Shown piece after piece: positions 1 to 7,578 of a stretch of DNA of 10,698 nucleotides; position 1 is the first letter of the stretch; each line of letters opens with the position of its first letter. The position numbers and the translations under genes are program-made. Under the pieces are notes generated by a model. That model did no database searches. It worked only from the letters and a program-made list of their open reading frames with translations, and was not told the DNA's origin. The stretch is taken from the NCBI GenBank assembly GCA_003446545.1, contig DMAO01000235.1, positions 1 to 10,698 of the forward strand, read 5' to 3'. Source of the DNA: Sphaerochaeta sp. (GTDB lineage: Bacteria; Spirochaetota; Spirochaetia; Sphaerochaetales; Sphaerochaetaceae).

Positions 1-1181
1 TATTTCTCTTGGACTTGCATAGCAGTGAAAGAGACATTCCACTCCAGGCTCTCATCAAGCAAGAGCCCTACCCCACGGCGATCCTCACTGACAAAGGCCA
101 TCCCTGCATCAAGGACGTTTCTAGGATTGTTGAGGGGAATTTCCTTACCTTCAAAGAAAATCTGTCCACCTGCAGGGAAAAGGCCCATAGCACCATTGGG
201 AATACCCAGCTTGCCTTGGCCAGCCATGCCCCCGATACCAATGATCTCCCCTTTGAAGACATCCAGATTCACATTTCGAACAACCTCTCCTGGCATGTCT
301 ACCCAGAGATTTTGCAGTCTCAGCATAATTTCACGATCTTTAGTATCAACCACCACTTTCTTATGATGTGCGGTGTTAACTTCACGACCCACCATCCATC
401 TTGCAATCTCAGGAATCAGTACCCCTTTAGCAGGGACCGTCTTGATGATCTTTCCATCGCGCATAACCATGATGGTGTCACATACATCAAGAATCTCCTG
501 CAGCCTATGGGTGATGAAGATGATGGCTATACCCGACTCGGAGAGCAGGCGCATTGCAGTAAGAAGGCTATCAGCCTCCTGTTCAGAGAGGACAGCAGTG
601 GGCTCGTCAAGAACCAGAAGCTTAATGCCTTCAGAAATATCAGTCGCTTCCTTGCTCAGTTCTCTGGCAATCTCGGTAAACTGCTTATGCCCTACAGGCA
701 TTTGTGAGACCATCATCTCAGCATCCAGGGTGACAGCAAGTCGCCCTATCGCCTTTTCAGAAATCTCGGTCATCTTTTCCCTGTCAAGAACTTTGAGGCG
801 TTCTCCGAACAGTTCGGAAAGTGCGGTGTACTTCAGAGGTTCCCGGTTAAGCAGGATATTCTCAGTAGCGGTAAAATCAGGCAAGAGAGAAAACTCCTGA
901 TGAACCATTCCTATACCCGCGGCTAATGCATCAATAGGGGAAGCAAACGCAACCTTCTTTCCGTTGATAATAACATCGCCCCCAAATCCACCAGTCTGAT
1001 GAATCTCATCCATGCCAAAGAGAATCTTCATCAGCGTCGACTTTCCTGCACCATTTTCTCCTACAAGGCCGAGAATCTCACCCGGTCTGAGGGTAAAATT
1101 CACATCTGTGAGAACTTGGTTACCGAAAAAGTCCTTGCTGATGTGTTTCATCTCCAGCAACGGGGTTCCTTTTTCATTCAT
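1..1181 (-). CDS. Sugar-type ABC transporter ATP-binding protein, tandem NBD (3' end outside window)
   Basis: This is the cytoplasmic ATPase of an importer of the RbsA/MglA class; 393 codons are visible and about 100 should be missing. The first nucleotide-binding domain has Walker A GENGAGKS (residues 41-48), Q-loop Q95, Walker B ending LVLDEP (about 189-194) and H-loop H225. Its signature is atypical: MPVGHKQ (161-167) instead of LS-G-Q, followed by a short insertion before Walker B. The second domain starts near residue 285; its Walker A-like stretch GMAGQGKL (318-325) keeps the lysine but has Leu for Ser/Thr, and it retains VSEDRR (364-369), typical of the second domain in this class. The ATG at 1181 is preceded by AAAGGA eight bases upstream. 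The gene follows the DUF3798 receptor in the same direction, so the two probably form one importer. The substrate is unknown. Class assignment is firm; specificity cannot be read. Confidence 0.9.
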   Translation of the reverse strand, partial: MNEKGTPLLEMKHISKDFFGNQVLTDVNFTLRPGEILGLVGENGAGKSTLMKILFGMDEIHQTGGFGGDVIINGKKVAFASPIDALAAGIGMVHQEFSLLPDFTATENILLNREPLKYTALSELFGERLKVLDREKMTEISEKAIGRLAVTLDAEMMVSQMPVGHKQFTEIARELSKEATDISEGIKLLVLDEPTAVLSEQEADSLLTAMRLLSESGIAIIFITHRLQEILDVCDTIMVMRDGKIIKTVPAKGVLIPEIARWMVGREVNTAHHKKVVVDTKDREIMLRLQNLWVDMPGEVVRNVNLDVFKGEIIGIGGMAGQGKLGIPNGAMGLFPAGGQIFFEGKEIPLNNPRNVLDAGMAFVSEDRRGVGLLLDESLEWNVSFTAMQVQEK

Positions 1182-1206
1182 ATGATAAATCCTTTCAATC
1201 TTGGGT

Positions 1207-1239
1207 GTGACCCTTACGTCAACAAGACGTAACGGTGAC
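1207..1239 (-). other. Hairpin just upstream of the ABC ATPase gene
   Basis: A perfect 7-bp stem (TTACGTC/GACGTAA, five-base loop, 1214-1232) extends outward to about 12 pairs over 14 positions with two mismatches. It ends about 25 bases before the ATPase start codon. There is no T-tract, so it is not a terminator. It could affect translation initiation or mRNA stability; the function is inferred only from position. Confidence 0.45.
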
Positions 1240-1283
1240 GACCAAGGCCGTATGTATAGAAGCAAAATACCGCTACAGGAAAA

Positions 1284-1299
1284 GAACTCTCCAGAGTTC
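1284..1299 (-). other. Small perfect inverted repeat in the receptor-ATPase spacer
   Basis: GAACTCTCCAGAGTTC is a 7-bp inverted repeat with a two-base centre (or 6 bp with a four-base loop). It sits between the hairpin that follows the receptor gene and the one that precedes the ATPase. It may be a DNA operator or part of a structured intercistronic RNA; nothing in the sequence decides between these. Confidence 0.35.
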
Positions 1300-1312
1300 C
1301 AATCGATATAAA

Positions 1313-1335
1313 GGGGGAGAGTACCACTCTCCCCC
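1313..1335 (-). terminator. GC-rich intercistronic hairpin after the DUF3798 gene (partial terminator/attenuator)
   Basis: A perfect 10-bp stem, GGGGGAGAGT/ACTCTCCCCC, with a three-base loop lies 20 bases after the receptor stop codon. On the minus transcript it is followed by TTTATAT, a weak T-tract. Very stable hairpins here commonly stop part of the transcription or protect the 3' end of the receptor mRNA, giving more receptor than ATPase. The stem is certain; partial termination is inferred. Confidence 0.7.
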
Positions 1336-1355
1336 TATTAGCTCAATAACAAAAC

Positions 1356-2564
1356 TTATTTGATAGTAAAATACTTATCTGGAACTACGAGATCAGCGTT
1401 ACCCATGTAGCCCTTACCCATCATGTAGGTATCCTGGTAAATAAGAATGTGGTTCTTAGCACGGACGCCAGTGTTGACGTCAGAGTAAGGAGCACCATTC
1501 CACCTAGCATTAGGAGTATACTTTCCATAAGCTTTCATTATGTCACTGAGCTTGAGCAGTTCACTCTCGCCCCTAAGAACGTTGATAGCATGCTGGCCCA
1601 AACCTGCAGTACTGGTATAACCATAGGAGAAAGCCCAGGTGCCGAAGCGCCCAGCGCCACCCTTGGCGATAACAGAGGATTCAACTTTCTTCAGGATAGC
1701 GGCGAAATCACCAGCCTCTTTAGAAAGGTCGATGCCCAATGCGCCAGGATAACCCATCAGAGGGCTGGGGAGGTCAGCTTCAATGAAGTAGCCACCGTAA
1801 GCCAAAAGTTGTTTGAGCAGGGGCTCGGTATGAGCATCGTTGGTACAGAAGAAAGCTGCATTCTGGCCATAGGTCTCAATCCAAGCGGGGACTTTTTCTA
1901 GGATGTACTGCTGAGCACCGGCAACACCAACGTCACTGGTCGGATCAGGAGCGGTCTCCATGACAAACGTCATGCCAAACTCTGCACAGGCAGCCCTCAT
2001 GATCGCTACACGACGGCTCATCGTCTCATAGCTGAGGTGTCTGGGGAAGGAAATGTGAACAAAGGTATCACAACCAAGTTCATGAGCAGTACGAATGATC
2101 AGGTAACCACGAGCAATGAAGTCATTGTTCACAGCCAAATCAGCTGCACTCTGGATTACACCTGGGTCCTCGTGAGCCTCACCGGCGATACACAGAACAT
2201 CACTTCTCTTTTCTTTAACACGGCGGAAAGCTTCAGTTGTTCCAGGAATGGCCTGGTTTACAATGATAGCCTTAATCTTCGGATCATCAGCTAGACCTGA
2301 GATAACGCTGATAGTGGTCTCAGCTTCATCCATGAAGTTGTCAGGATAGGTCACATGCTGAATCATTCCACCATTGTTGACAGAACCATACTCCTCAATG
2401 AGGCGTTCTGCACCACGGAGGTCATCTTCAGACTGTGACACCGTACCAGTGACAACACCGATTCGGAAATCTTTTCCAGCGGTAGCGGTTTCTTGAACTC
2501 CGGCAGCAAAAATCATGCCAGAAACCAGAAGCACACAAAGAACAAGAGCAAACATCTTTTTCAT
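1356..2564 (-). CDS. DUF3798-family periplasmic substrate-binding protein
   Basis: This 402-residue secreted protein resembles the DUF3798 family, thought to adopt a periplasmic-binding-protein type I fold. Residues 1-20 form a signal peptide: MKKM, a hydrophobic core (FALVLCVLLVSGMIFA), then AGVQE, a usual spirochaete signal-peptidase I junction. The only early cysteine, C10, lies inside the hydrophobic core, so a lipobox is not evident. The mature part begins with a beta-strand-like segment (FRIGVVTGT, about 33-41). GGAGAG lies about nine bases before the ATG and a good promoter lies upstream. The next gene in the transcript is an RbsA-like ATPase, so the protein is most likely the receptor of that importer. 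Family assignment is by recognition without a search; the ligand is unknown. Confidence 0.82.
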   Translation of the reverse strand: MKKMFALVLCVLLVSGMIFAAGVQETATAGKDFRIGVVTGTVSQSEDDLRGAERLIEEYGSVNNGGMIQHVTYPDNFMDEAETTISVISGLADDPKIKAIIVNQAIPGTTEAFRRVKEKRSDVLCIAGEAHEDPGVIQSAADLAVNNDFIARGYLIIRTAHELGCDTFVHISFPRHLSYETMSRRVAIMRAACAEFGMTFVMETAPDPTSDVGVAGAQQYILEKVPAWIETYGQNAAFFCTNDAHTEPLLKQLLAYGGYFIEADLPSPLMGYPGALGIDLSKEAGDFAAILKKVESSVIAKGGAGRFGTWAFSYGYTSTAGLGQHAINVLRGESELLKLSDIMKAYGKYTPNARWNGAPYSDVNTGVRAKNHILIYQDTYMMGKGYMGNADLVVPDKYFTIK

Positions 2565-2598
2565 TTCTACTTCTCTCCTTTAGGGATAGTTATTCTTT

Positions 2599-2627
2599 AT
2601 GATACGAAAAAGAAAGGCCACTTGCAA
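2599..2627 (-). promoter_or_regulatory. Sigma-70-type promoter of the DUF3798/ABC operon
   Basis: On the minus strand, TTGCAA (-35, 2622-2627) is separated by exactly 17 bases from TATCAT (-10, 2599-2604). An A/T-rich block directly upstream resembles an UP element. The predicted start lies about 30 bases before the receptor start codon, and the rlmB terminator lies immediately upstream. No operator was recognised. Confidence 0.65.
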
Positions 2628-2678
2628 GAAAAGAATATTTTTTTACACATTTTGCAATTGATACTGAGCATAAATATG

Positions 2679-2722
2679 AAAAAATAGGGCATATGTACCA
2701 AATGTGGTATAGTATGCCCTAT
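2679..2722 (-). terminator. Rho-independent terminator of rlmB
   Basis: The outer stem is a perfect 10 bp (ATAGGGCATA/TATGCCCTAT, 2684-2693 with 2713-2722). An inner 5-bp stem (TACCA/TGGTA) encloses a four-base loop, with small bulges between the stems. On the minus strand the structure runs into six T residues (2679-2684). It begins 22 bases after the rlmB stop and separates rlmB from the transport operon. The plus strand lacks a T-run. Confidence 0.88.
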
Positions 2723-2744
2723 ACGTTTCTCTAAAACTGTATGG

Positions 2745-3509
2745 TTATTTCCCCAAAGGAGCAACCGCTTGCTGTCTGCGTACCTCATACAAAAGGATTC
2801 CCGCCGCTACAGAAACATTCAATGAATCTATATGCCCGCTTGTAGGGATGGAAACTATTCCGTCACAGAGTGTCTTGGTAAGATCTCTCATACCCTTGCC
2901 TTCACTACCCATGACTAAGACTGTTCTCTTTGGGAATACTAACTTGTACGTCTCCTTACCTGCCATGTCTGCACCATATACCCAGAACCCGCTACTCTTA
3001 AGGTTCTCAATCTCACGGTTGAGGTTGGTGACCACAGCCATAGGAACATACTGGGCAGCCCCTGAAGAGACCTTCACCACAGTGGAGTTGGCCTGTGCGC
3101 TTCGCCTTTCTGGTATGATGACCAGTGATACGGCAAACTGATCTGCAGAACGGAGGATCGCTCCGAGATTCTGCGGATCTGTTATCTCATCGAGCACCAA
3201 AACCAAAGCACTCTCGTCGTCCCTGAGTTTGGAACAGAAATCCTTGACTGTGCTGAACTGGATCTTTGAAGTCCCTTTCTTCACATCAAGCAACTCCAGA
3301 ACAGCCCCACGGTGATCCGCATGATCAACCATTCGGTCCATCTCAATCTTGGCAATTTTCTTTATGAGCACTTTTCCTGTCAGCAGTGCCTGACGTTCCA
3401 AAGCTTCTGTATGGCCTCCCATTCCGCGACAAAGGTACAATACTGACCCCGATGCGGCCTGCTTGAGGCTCTCTTCTATGGCATGAAAGCCAAATATCTT
3501 CTCTCCCAT
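2745..3509 (-). CDS. rlmB: 23S rRNA (guanosine-2'-O-)-methyltransferase RlmB, SpoU/TrmH family
   Basis: This 254-residue SPOUT enzyme transfers a methyl group from S-adenosylmethionine to a ribose 2'-OH, most likely G2251 (E. coli numbering) in the 23S rRNA peptidyl-transferase centre. Residues 1-75 form the RNA-recognition domain typical of RlmB (IFGFHAIEESL at 5-15; HRG at 66-68). The three SpoU motifs are present: N-x-G-x4-R within DPQNLGAILR (111-120), VLVMGSEGKGMR (197-208), and IPTSGHIDSLNVSVAAGI (221-238), which forms the trefoil knot and cofactor site. AGGAG lies six bases before the ATG. The gene has terminators on both sides, so it is probably monocistronic. The N-terminal domain favours RlmB over other TrmH-family enzymes, but site specificity is inferred from the family. 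Confidence 0.93.
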   Translation of the reverse strand: MGEKIFGFHAIEESLKQAASGSVLYLCRGMGGHTEALERQALLTGKVLIKKIAKIEMDRMVDHADHRGAVLELLDVKKGTSKIQFSTVKDFCSKLRDDESALVLVLDEITDPQNLGAILRSADQFAVSLVIIPERRSAQANSTVVKVSSGAAQYVPMAVVTNLNREIENLKSSGFWVYGADMAGKETYKLVFPKRTVLVMGSEGKGMRDLTKTLCDGIVSIPTSGHIDSLNVSVAAGILLYEVRRQQAVAPLGK

Positions 3510-3539
3510 TCTCTTCTCCTGCTCGTCACAGCTTACTGT

Positions 3540-3545
3540 ATTATA
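3540..3545 (-). promoter_or_regulatory. Possible -10 element of rlmB
   Basis: A perfect TATAAT lies on the minus strand 31 bases before the rlmB start codon. No good -35 is found at 16-18 bases, and the box sits in the T-tract end of the dnaJ terminator. It may be a weak promoter or fortuitous A/T sequence, but rlmB needs a start site here because a terminator precedes it. Confidence 0.4.
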
Positions 3546-3579
3546 AAAATTTAGGCTACAACATCGCTGAAGTAGCCTA
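3545..3579 (-). terminator. Rho-independent terminator of the grpE-dnaK-dnaJ operon
   Basis: A perfect 8-bp stem (TAGGCTAC/GTAGCCTA, 3552-3559 with 3572-3579) with a 12-base loop begins five bases after the dnaJ stop. On the minus strand it is followed by AAATTTTTAT. This placement marks the end of the chaperone operon. Confidence 0.82.
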
Positions 3580-3583
3580 CTAG

Positions 3584-4720
3584 TTAATCCTCAAAAGGAA
3601 CAGGAGTTGGTGAGGAATCCTCACCTAGGGCGTTTGACAGTTCCTGCATGATTTTTTTTGCTTTTGAATTCATCCGCTTGGGAACCTGTACAAGTAGCTT
3701 CAAGTACATATCACCTCTGTCTGTGGAGTTGAGTTTTGTAACGCCGCGTCCACGCACACGCAACATCTTCCCTGACTGTACACCAGAAGGGATAGTCACC
3801 TTGATGGATTGTCCGTCTATGGTGGGTACTTGGATATCGGCTCCTAGGGAGGCCTGGGTTATGGAGATGGGAACTTGGCAAAAAAGGTCATAGTCCTGTC
3901 TGACGAAGTACTTGTGAGCCTTTACATTCACATAGACGTACAAGTCACCTGAAGGTCCACCGTTTGCTCCAGCATCACCCATTCCACGAAGTACCACACG
4001 GCTTCCATTGTCCACCCCGGCGGGGATGGTCACCTTGACCTTCTGCTGCTTGCGCTTGAGTCCATTCCCATGACACTCGGTACAAGGGTTCTCAATCACT
4101 CGCCCATTACCATTACAGGTAGGGCAGGTACTCGCTATGGCAAAGAATCCGCTGTTGCGCCTGACTTGTCCACTGCCGTTACAGGTGGGACAGACCTTAG
4201 TTCCTGCCCCCCCCTGGGAACCTGAACCGCCACAAGCCTCACAGGCTACCTGATGGGAGTATGACACTTCCACCTTGGTACCAAATACAGCATCCTTGAA
4301 ATCAATTTCAACATCATAACGGAGAGAAGAACCAGCTTCAGGGCCCCTCTGAGCCCCTCGACCACCCTGGGTACGACCACCGCCGCCCCCAAAGAACGAA
4401 CTGAAAATGTCTTCAAAACCGCCACCGCCACCACCAAAGATGTCGCTGAAATCTCTGTAGACATTTGAGTAATCATGACCGCCACCATTGGCACCATCAA
4501 GACCGGCAAACCCGAACTGATCGTACATCTGCCTCTTTTTTTCATCAGCGAGAATATCATAGGCTTCAGTTGCTTCTTTAAATCGCTCCTCAGCTTGCGC
4601 ATCCCCCGGATTCCGATCAGGGTGATTGGCAATGGCCAGCTTGCGATACGCCTTCTTTATCTCATCCAGTTGTGCTGTCTTCGCGACTCCAAGCACTTCA
4701 TAATAATCTCGTTTCGCCAC
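3584..4720 (-). CDS. dnaJ: Chaperone DnaJ (Hsp40)
   Basis: DnaJ stimulates DnaK's ATPase and hands it unfolded clients. From the GTG start the protein has 378 residues, the usual length. The J-domain occupies residues 1-70 with the catalytic HPD at 33-35. A Gly/Phe-rich linker (about 77-125) has several runs of four or five glycines. Four CxxCxGxG zinc-binding repeats start at C160, C177, C199 and C213, and the C-terminal client-binding domains follow. The GTG at 4720 was chosen because AAGGA lies about ten bases upstream and the product starts MAKRDYYEVLGV as in the family. An in-frame TTG seven codons earlier would place that AAGGA inside the gene. It is the last gene of grpE-dnaK-dnaJ, separated from dnaK by 99 bases containing a hairpin. 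Confidence 0.96.
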   Translation of the reverse strand: MAKRDYYEVLGVAKTAQLDEIKKAYRKLAIANHPDRNPGDAQAEERFKEATEAYDILADEKKRQMYDQFGFAGLDGANGGGHDYSNVYRDFSDIFGGGGGGFEDIFSSFFGGGGGRTQGGRGAQRGPEAGSSLRYDVEIDFKDAVFGTKVEVSYSHQVACEACGGSGSQGGAGTKVCPTCNGSGQVRRNSGFFAIASTCPTCNGNGRVIENPCTECHGNGLKRKQQKVKVTIPAGVDNGSRVVLRGMGDAGANGGPSGDLYVYVNVKAHKYFVRQDYDLFCQVPISITQASLGADIQVPTIDGQSIKVTIPSGVQSGKMLRVRGRGVTKLNSTDRGDMYLKLLVQVPKRMNSKAKKIMQELSNALGEDSSPTPVPFED

Positions 4721-4754
4721 GGTGCGACTTCCTTCGAACAAATTGGCCTAGAAA

Positions 4755-4782
4755 CATCATGCCGGCCAAAGCCGACATGATG
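4755..4782 (-). other. Intercistronic RNA hairpin between dnaK and dnaJ
   Basis: On the minus transcript, CATCATGTCGGC and GCCGGCATGATG form a continuous 12-bp stem with one G-U wobble and a UUUG loop. In plus-strand RNA the wobble would be a C-A mismatch, so the structure suits the chaperone mRNA. Only three T residues follow, so full termination is unlikely. It may attenuate transcription, act as a processing site, or stabilise dnaK mRNA. Confidence 0.65.
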
Positions 4783-4819
4783 CAAAGCCTATCTTCTATA
4801 GTAACCTGTTTGTGAAACC

Positions 4820-6748
4820 TTAGTCTACGACTTCGTAATCGGCATCTTCAACATTGTCTTTCCCTGTAGGCTTCTTAGGCTCGTCCCCCTCGCCTGAAGG
4901 CTGGCCTTCAGGTCCACTTTCGCCACCCTCTGGTGCAGAAGTATTCTTATACATCTCCTCTGCCAGCTTGTAGGCGGCCTGCTGGAGAGCTTCGCTCTTG
5001 GCCTTGAGTTCTTCAGCAGAAGAGCTCTGGTTCTCAAGCAATGTCTTCAGTTCGGCAATAGACCTCTCAATGGCAGCCTTGTCTTCCGAGGAAATCTTAT
5101 CCCCATACTCCTTGAGAGACTTCTCAGTAGAGTAGATCAGGCTGTCAGCCTCGTTACGGGCATCGATGCGAGCACGTTCCTTCTTATCCTCTTCAGCATG
5201 GGCTTCAGCTTCACGGACCATCTTCTCAATTTCAGAGTCACTGAGTCCGGAAGAGCTCTCGATACGAATCTTCTGCTCCTTACCAGTGCCAAGATCTTTG
5301 GCAGATACATGGACGATACCGTTGGCATCGATGTCAAAGGTAACCTCAACCTGAGGAACTCCACGGGGAGCCGATGGGATACCGATAAGATCAAACTTGC
5401 CAAGTGTCCTGTTCTGAGAGGCCATCTCACGTTCACCTTGCAGGACATGGATGCTTACTGCCGTCTGTCCGTCAGCGGCTGTAGAGAATATCTGGCTCTT
5501 ACGAGTTGGAATGGTCGTATTACGCTCAATCAGGCGGGTATTTACGCCACCGAGGGTTTCGATACCGAGGGAGAGTGGGGTTACATCCAGCAAAAGGACG
5601 TCCTTGACATCTCCACCGAGAATACCACCTTGGATAGCAGCACCCATGGCAACAACCTCATCAGGGTTTACACCCTTATGGGGCTCCTTGCCGAAGAGCT
5701 CGCGTACTACAGCCTGTACAGCTGGAATACGAGTCGAGCCACCGACTAGAATGACCTCATCGATATCTGCTGCCGTTAGACCTGCATCGCGCAGTGCGTT
5801 CTTTACTGGGAGCATTGTACGTTCGATCAAGTCAGATACAAGTTGCTCGAACTTAGACCGTGAAAGGGACATGGCCAAGTGCTTGGGCCCAGAGGCATCA
5901 GCTGTGATGAACGGCAGGTTGATATCTGTGCTGGTCGAGTTGGAGAGCTCTACCTTTGCCTTCTCAGCCGCTTCACGCAGTCTCTGCAAAGCCATCTTAT
6001 CACTGGTGAGGTCTATGCCGTTAGCCTTCTTAAATTCGGAAGCTATCCAGTCAATGATTCTCTGGTCAAAGTCATCACCACCAAGGTGGGTATCGCCGTT
6101 GGTCGACTTGACTTCGAAAACGCCGTCACCCAGTTCGAGGATGGAGATATCAAAGGTTCCACCTCCAAGGTCATACACGGCAATTTTCTCTTCCTTTGTC
6201 GCGTCCTTACCAATACCATAGGCAAGGGCTGCAGCGGTAGGCTCGTTGACAATACGCTTGACATCCAAGCCTGCAATCTTTCCTGCATCCTTGGTAGCCT
6301 GGCGCTGTGCGTCATTAAAATATGCGGGAACTGTTACGACCGCTTCTGTCACTTCCTCACCGAGGTAGTCCTCAGCAGTCTTCTTCATCTTTTGCAGAAT
6401 GGCAGCTGAAATCTCCTGGGGAGAATAGCTCTGGCCACGGATCTCCAGCTTGATCTCCCCACCTGAGCCTGAGCCGACCTTATACGGAATCCTGCTCAAT
6501 TCCGAGGGAATTTCACTCGCTTTGCGTCCCATAAAACGCTTGATCGAGTACACAGTATTCTCTGCGTTGGTAACCATCTGGTTCTTGGCAGGCTGGCCAA
6601 CCAAGCGATCACCCTTTGCTGTGTATGCAACAACAGAAGGAGTAGTTCTCTGCCCTTCACTGTTGGCAATGACCATTGCGTCGTTGCCTTCCATAACCGC
6701 AACACAACTGTTGGTTGTGCCTAGGTCAATTCCAATAATTCTTCCCAT
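4820..6748 (-). CDS. dnaK: Molecular chaperone DnaK (Hsp70)
   Basis: This 642-residue cytoplasmic Hsp70 binds exposed hydrophobic peptides in ATP-controlled cycles driven by DnaJ and GrpE. The ATPase domain shows GIDLGTTNS (6-14), the [19 protein letters not shown] segment (138-156), DLGGGTFD (193-200) and VGGSTR (335-340). The interdomain linker DVLLLD is at 383-388, followed by the beta-sandwich substrate domain and a helical lid. A Gly/Glu/Pro-rich disordered tail ends DADYEVVD, a usual bacterial DnaK terminus. The ATG is preceded by GGAGAGGAGAG, an unusually rich ribosome-binding site suited to high expression. It lies 83 bases after grpE. Long open frames on the opposite strand are by-products of its codon use. 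Confidence 0.98.
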   Translation of the reverse strand: MGRIIGIDLGTTNSCVAVMEGNDAMVIANSEGQRTTPSVVAYTAKGDRLVGQPAKNQMVTNAENTVYSIKRFMGRKASEIPSELSRIPYKVGSGSGGEIKLEIRGQSYSPQEISAAILQKMKKTAEDYLGEEVTEAVVTVPAYFNDAQRQATKDAGKIAGLDVKRIVNEPTAAALAYGIGKDATKEEKIAVYDLGGGTFDISILELGDGVFEVKSTNGDTHLGGDDFDQRIIDWIASEFKKANGIDLTSDKMALQRLREAAEKAKVELSNSTSTDINLPFITADASGPKHLAMSLSRSKFEQLVSDLIERTMLPVKNALRDAGLTAADIDEVILVGGSTRIPAVQAVVRELFGKEPHKGVNPDEVVAMGAAIQGGILGGDVKDVLLLDVTPLSLGIETLGGVNTRLIERNTTIPTRKSQIFSTAADGQTAVSIHVLQGEREMASQNRTLGKFDLIGIPSAPRGVPQVEVTFDIDANGIVHVSAKDLGTGKEQKIRIESSSGLSDSEIEKMVREAEAHAEEDKKERARIDARNEADSLIYSTEKSLKEYGDKISSEDKAAIERSIAELKTLLENQSSSAEELKAKSEALQQAAYKLAEEMYKNTSAPEGGESGPEGQPSGEGDEPKKPTGKDNVEDADYEVVD

Positions 6749-6786
6749 TATATATCTCTCCTCTCCAATTTATTTCATAATCATCA

Positions 6787-6799
6787 TGGGCATAGCCCA
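6787..6799 (-). other. Small inverted repeat in the grpE-dnaK spacer
   Basis: TGGGCATAGCCCA forms a 5-bp stem with a three-base loop about 40 bases before the dnaK start. It is too short and lacks a T-tract, so it is not a terminator. I see no promoter in this 83-base spacer, and dnaK is probably read from the grpE promoter. Confidence 0.25.
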
Positions 6800-6831
6800 C
6801 GCAGATAAAGTACTCATACCAAATCCAATCG

Positions 6832-7434
6832 TCAAATGTTAGGCTTGCCAACTTTTACTTTTGCTGGTCGCAGTACCCGCCCATGCAATTTGTACCCGCT
6901 GGAGAACTCCTCCAGAACCATTTCGTGCTCCAATGAGTCGTCAGTAACCACCATGCACGCCTCGTGCTCCTCAGGATTGAACTCCTTGTCGGTAGCCTCA
7001 ATTCGCTCGAGACCCCAGTTACGTTCCAGAATTCCAAAGATCTGTGAGTTGACCATTACCACCCCGTCATGGACTTTCGTATAGTCCTCAGTGGATTCTG
7101 CTGCTTCCAAAGCACGGCTAAAATCATCAAGAGGCTCCAAGAGATCCTTGATAAGAGAAGAGTTGGCATATTTTACCGCATCTTCCTTGTCTCGTATCAG
7201 GCGCTTGCGGGTATTCTCAAGGTCAGCACGGTTACGTAGCATCTGATTTTTCATCTCAGAAGCCTCTGCCTGGGCAGTCTCAACCTGTTCCTTGAGAAGA
7301 GCTATTTCCAACTCTTTCTGCTCCACCTCCGAAAGGGTGACATTCTCATCCTGCTTGACTTCCGGATTTTCATCCTGCTTGACTTCCGGATTCTCATCCT
7401 GCTTGGACTGCTTTTTTTCCTGTTTCTTATCCAT
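6832..7434 (-). CDS. grpE: Nucleotide exchange factor GrpE
   Basis: GrpE (200 residues) acts as a dimer that releases ADP from DnaK. After a charged N-terminal region, residues about 35-100 form the long dimerisation helix (ELEIALLKEQVETAQAEA onward, then RADLENTRKRL). The C-terminal beta domain ends with the family's GYKLHGRVLRPAKVKVG. The N-terminus holds a tandem repeat: KQDENPEV at 11-18 and 19-26, then KQDEN at 27-31, encoded by 24-bp repeats. GAGGA lies seven bases before the ATG. It is the first gene of the chaperone operon, with a candidate promoter about 145 bases upstream of the start. Confidence 0.96.
   Translation of the reverse strand: MDKKQEKKQSKQDENPEVKQDENPEVKQDENVTLSEVEQKELEIALLKEQVETAQAEASEMKNQMLRNRADLENTRKRLIRDKEDAVKYANSSLIKDLLEPLDDFSRALEAAESTEDYTKVHDGVVMVNSQIFGILERNWGLERIEATDKEFNPEEHEACMVVTDDSLEHEMVLEEFSSGYKLHGRVLRPAKVKVGKPNI
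7344..7405 (-). repeat. 24-bp in-frame tandem repeat in the start of grpE
   Basis: Two full 24-bp units (7344-7367 and 7368-7391) differ at a single position, and a partial third copy of about 14 bases begins at 7392. Each unit encodes the octapeptide KQDENPEV (register arbitrary). The near identity points to recent duplication by slippage or unequal recombination. It lies in a disordered charged region, so copy-number change should be tolerated. Confidence 0.9.
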
Positions 7435-7454
7435 TCCAATTCCTCAACTTCCCC

Positions 7455-7578
7455 TATGCCATGCACGAGCACTGGCACAAGTATATTTGCAAGTTCTAGC
7501 ACAAAGCTCACCTCATGCCGAACCAATTCTGATAACCTAGTGTAACGTAATGAGTAGCCCCACCTTGGGCATGGCATA
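7455..7578. repeat. Distant 10-bp inverted repeat bracketing the grpE leader
   Basis: TATGCCATGC at 7455-7464 and its exact reverse complement GCATGGCATA at 7569-7578 are 104 bases apart. One arm touches the predicted -10 and start site; the other lies just before the grpE ribosome-binding site. The repeat is exact; any role is uncertain. Confidence 0.45.

Noticed and set aside
9..900. Plus-strand open frames over the first 900 bases
   Set aside because: The minus strand here encodes an ABC ATPase with clear Walker, Q-loop and H-loop motifs; the plus-strand products are low-quality mirror frames.
2535..2537. Lipobox cysteine in the DUF3798 protein
   Set aside because: Cys10 lies in the middle of the hydrophobic core and is followed by ten more nonpolar or small residues; the cleavage site fits signal peptidase I.
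2597..2788. Small minus-strand frame across the rlmB terminator
   Set aside because: It spans a strong terminator and the rlmB end, and its Phe-rich product reflects the A/T-rich spacer.
4718..4741. Upstream TTG start for dnaJ
   Set aside because: It would add seven residues not typical of DnaJ and would bury the ribosome-binding sequence inside the gene.
5198..6409. Long plus-strand open frames opposite dnaK
   Set aside because: dnaK is unmistakable on the minus strand. The opposing frames look like no known protein and follow from the codon use of dnaK.
7344..7405. CRISPR-like repeats
   Set aside because: The repeats are directly adjacent, in frame inside grpE, and have no spacers.
7465..7510. 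CIRCE-like operator upstream of grpE
   Set aside because: TAGCAC and GAGCAC words are present, but they do not form TTAGCACTC-N9-GAGTGCTAA at any permitted spacing.
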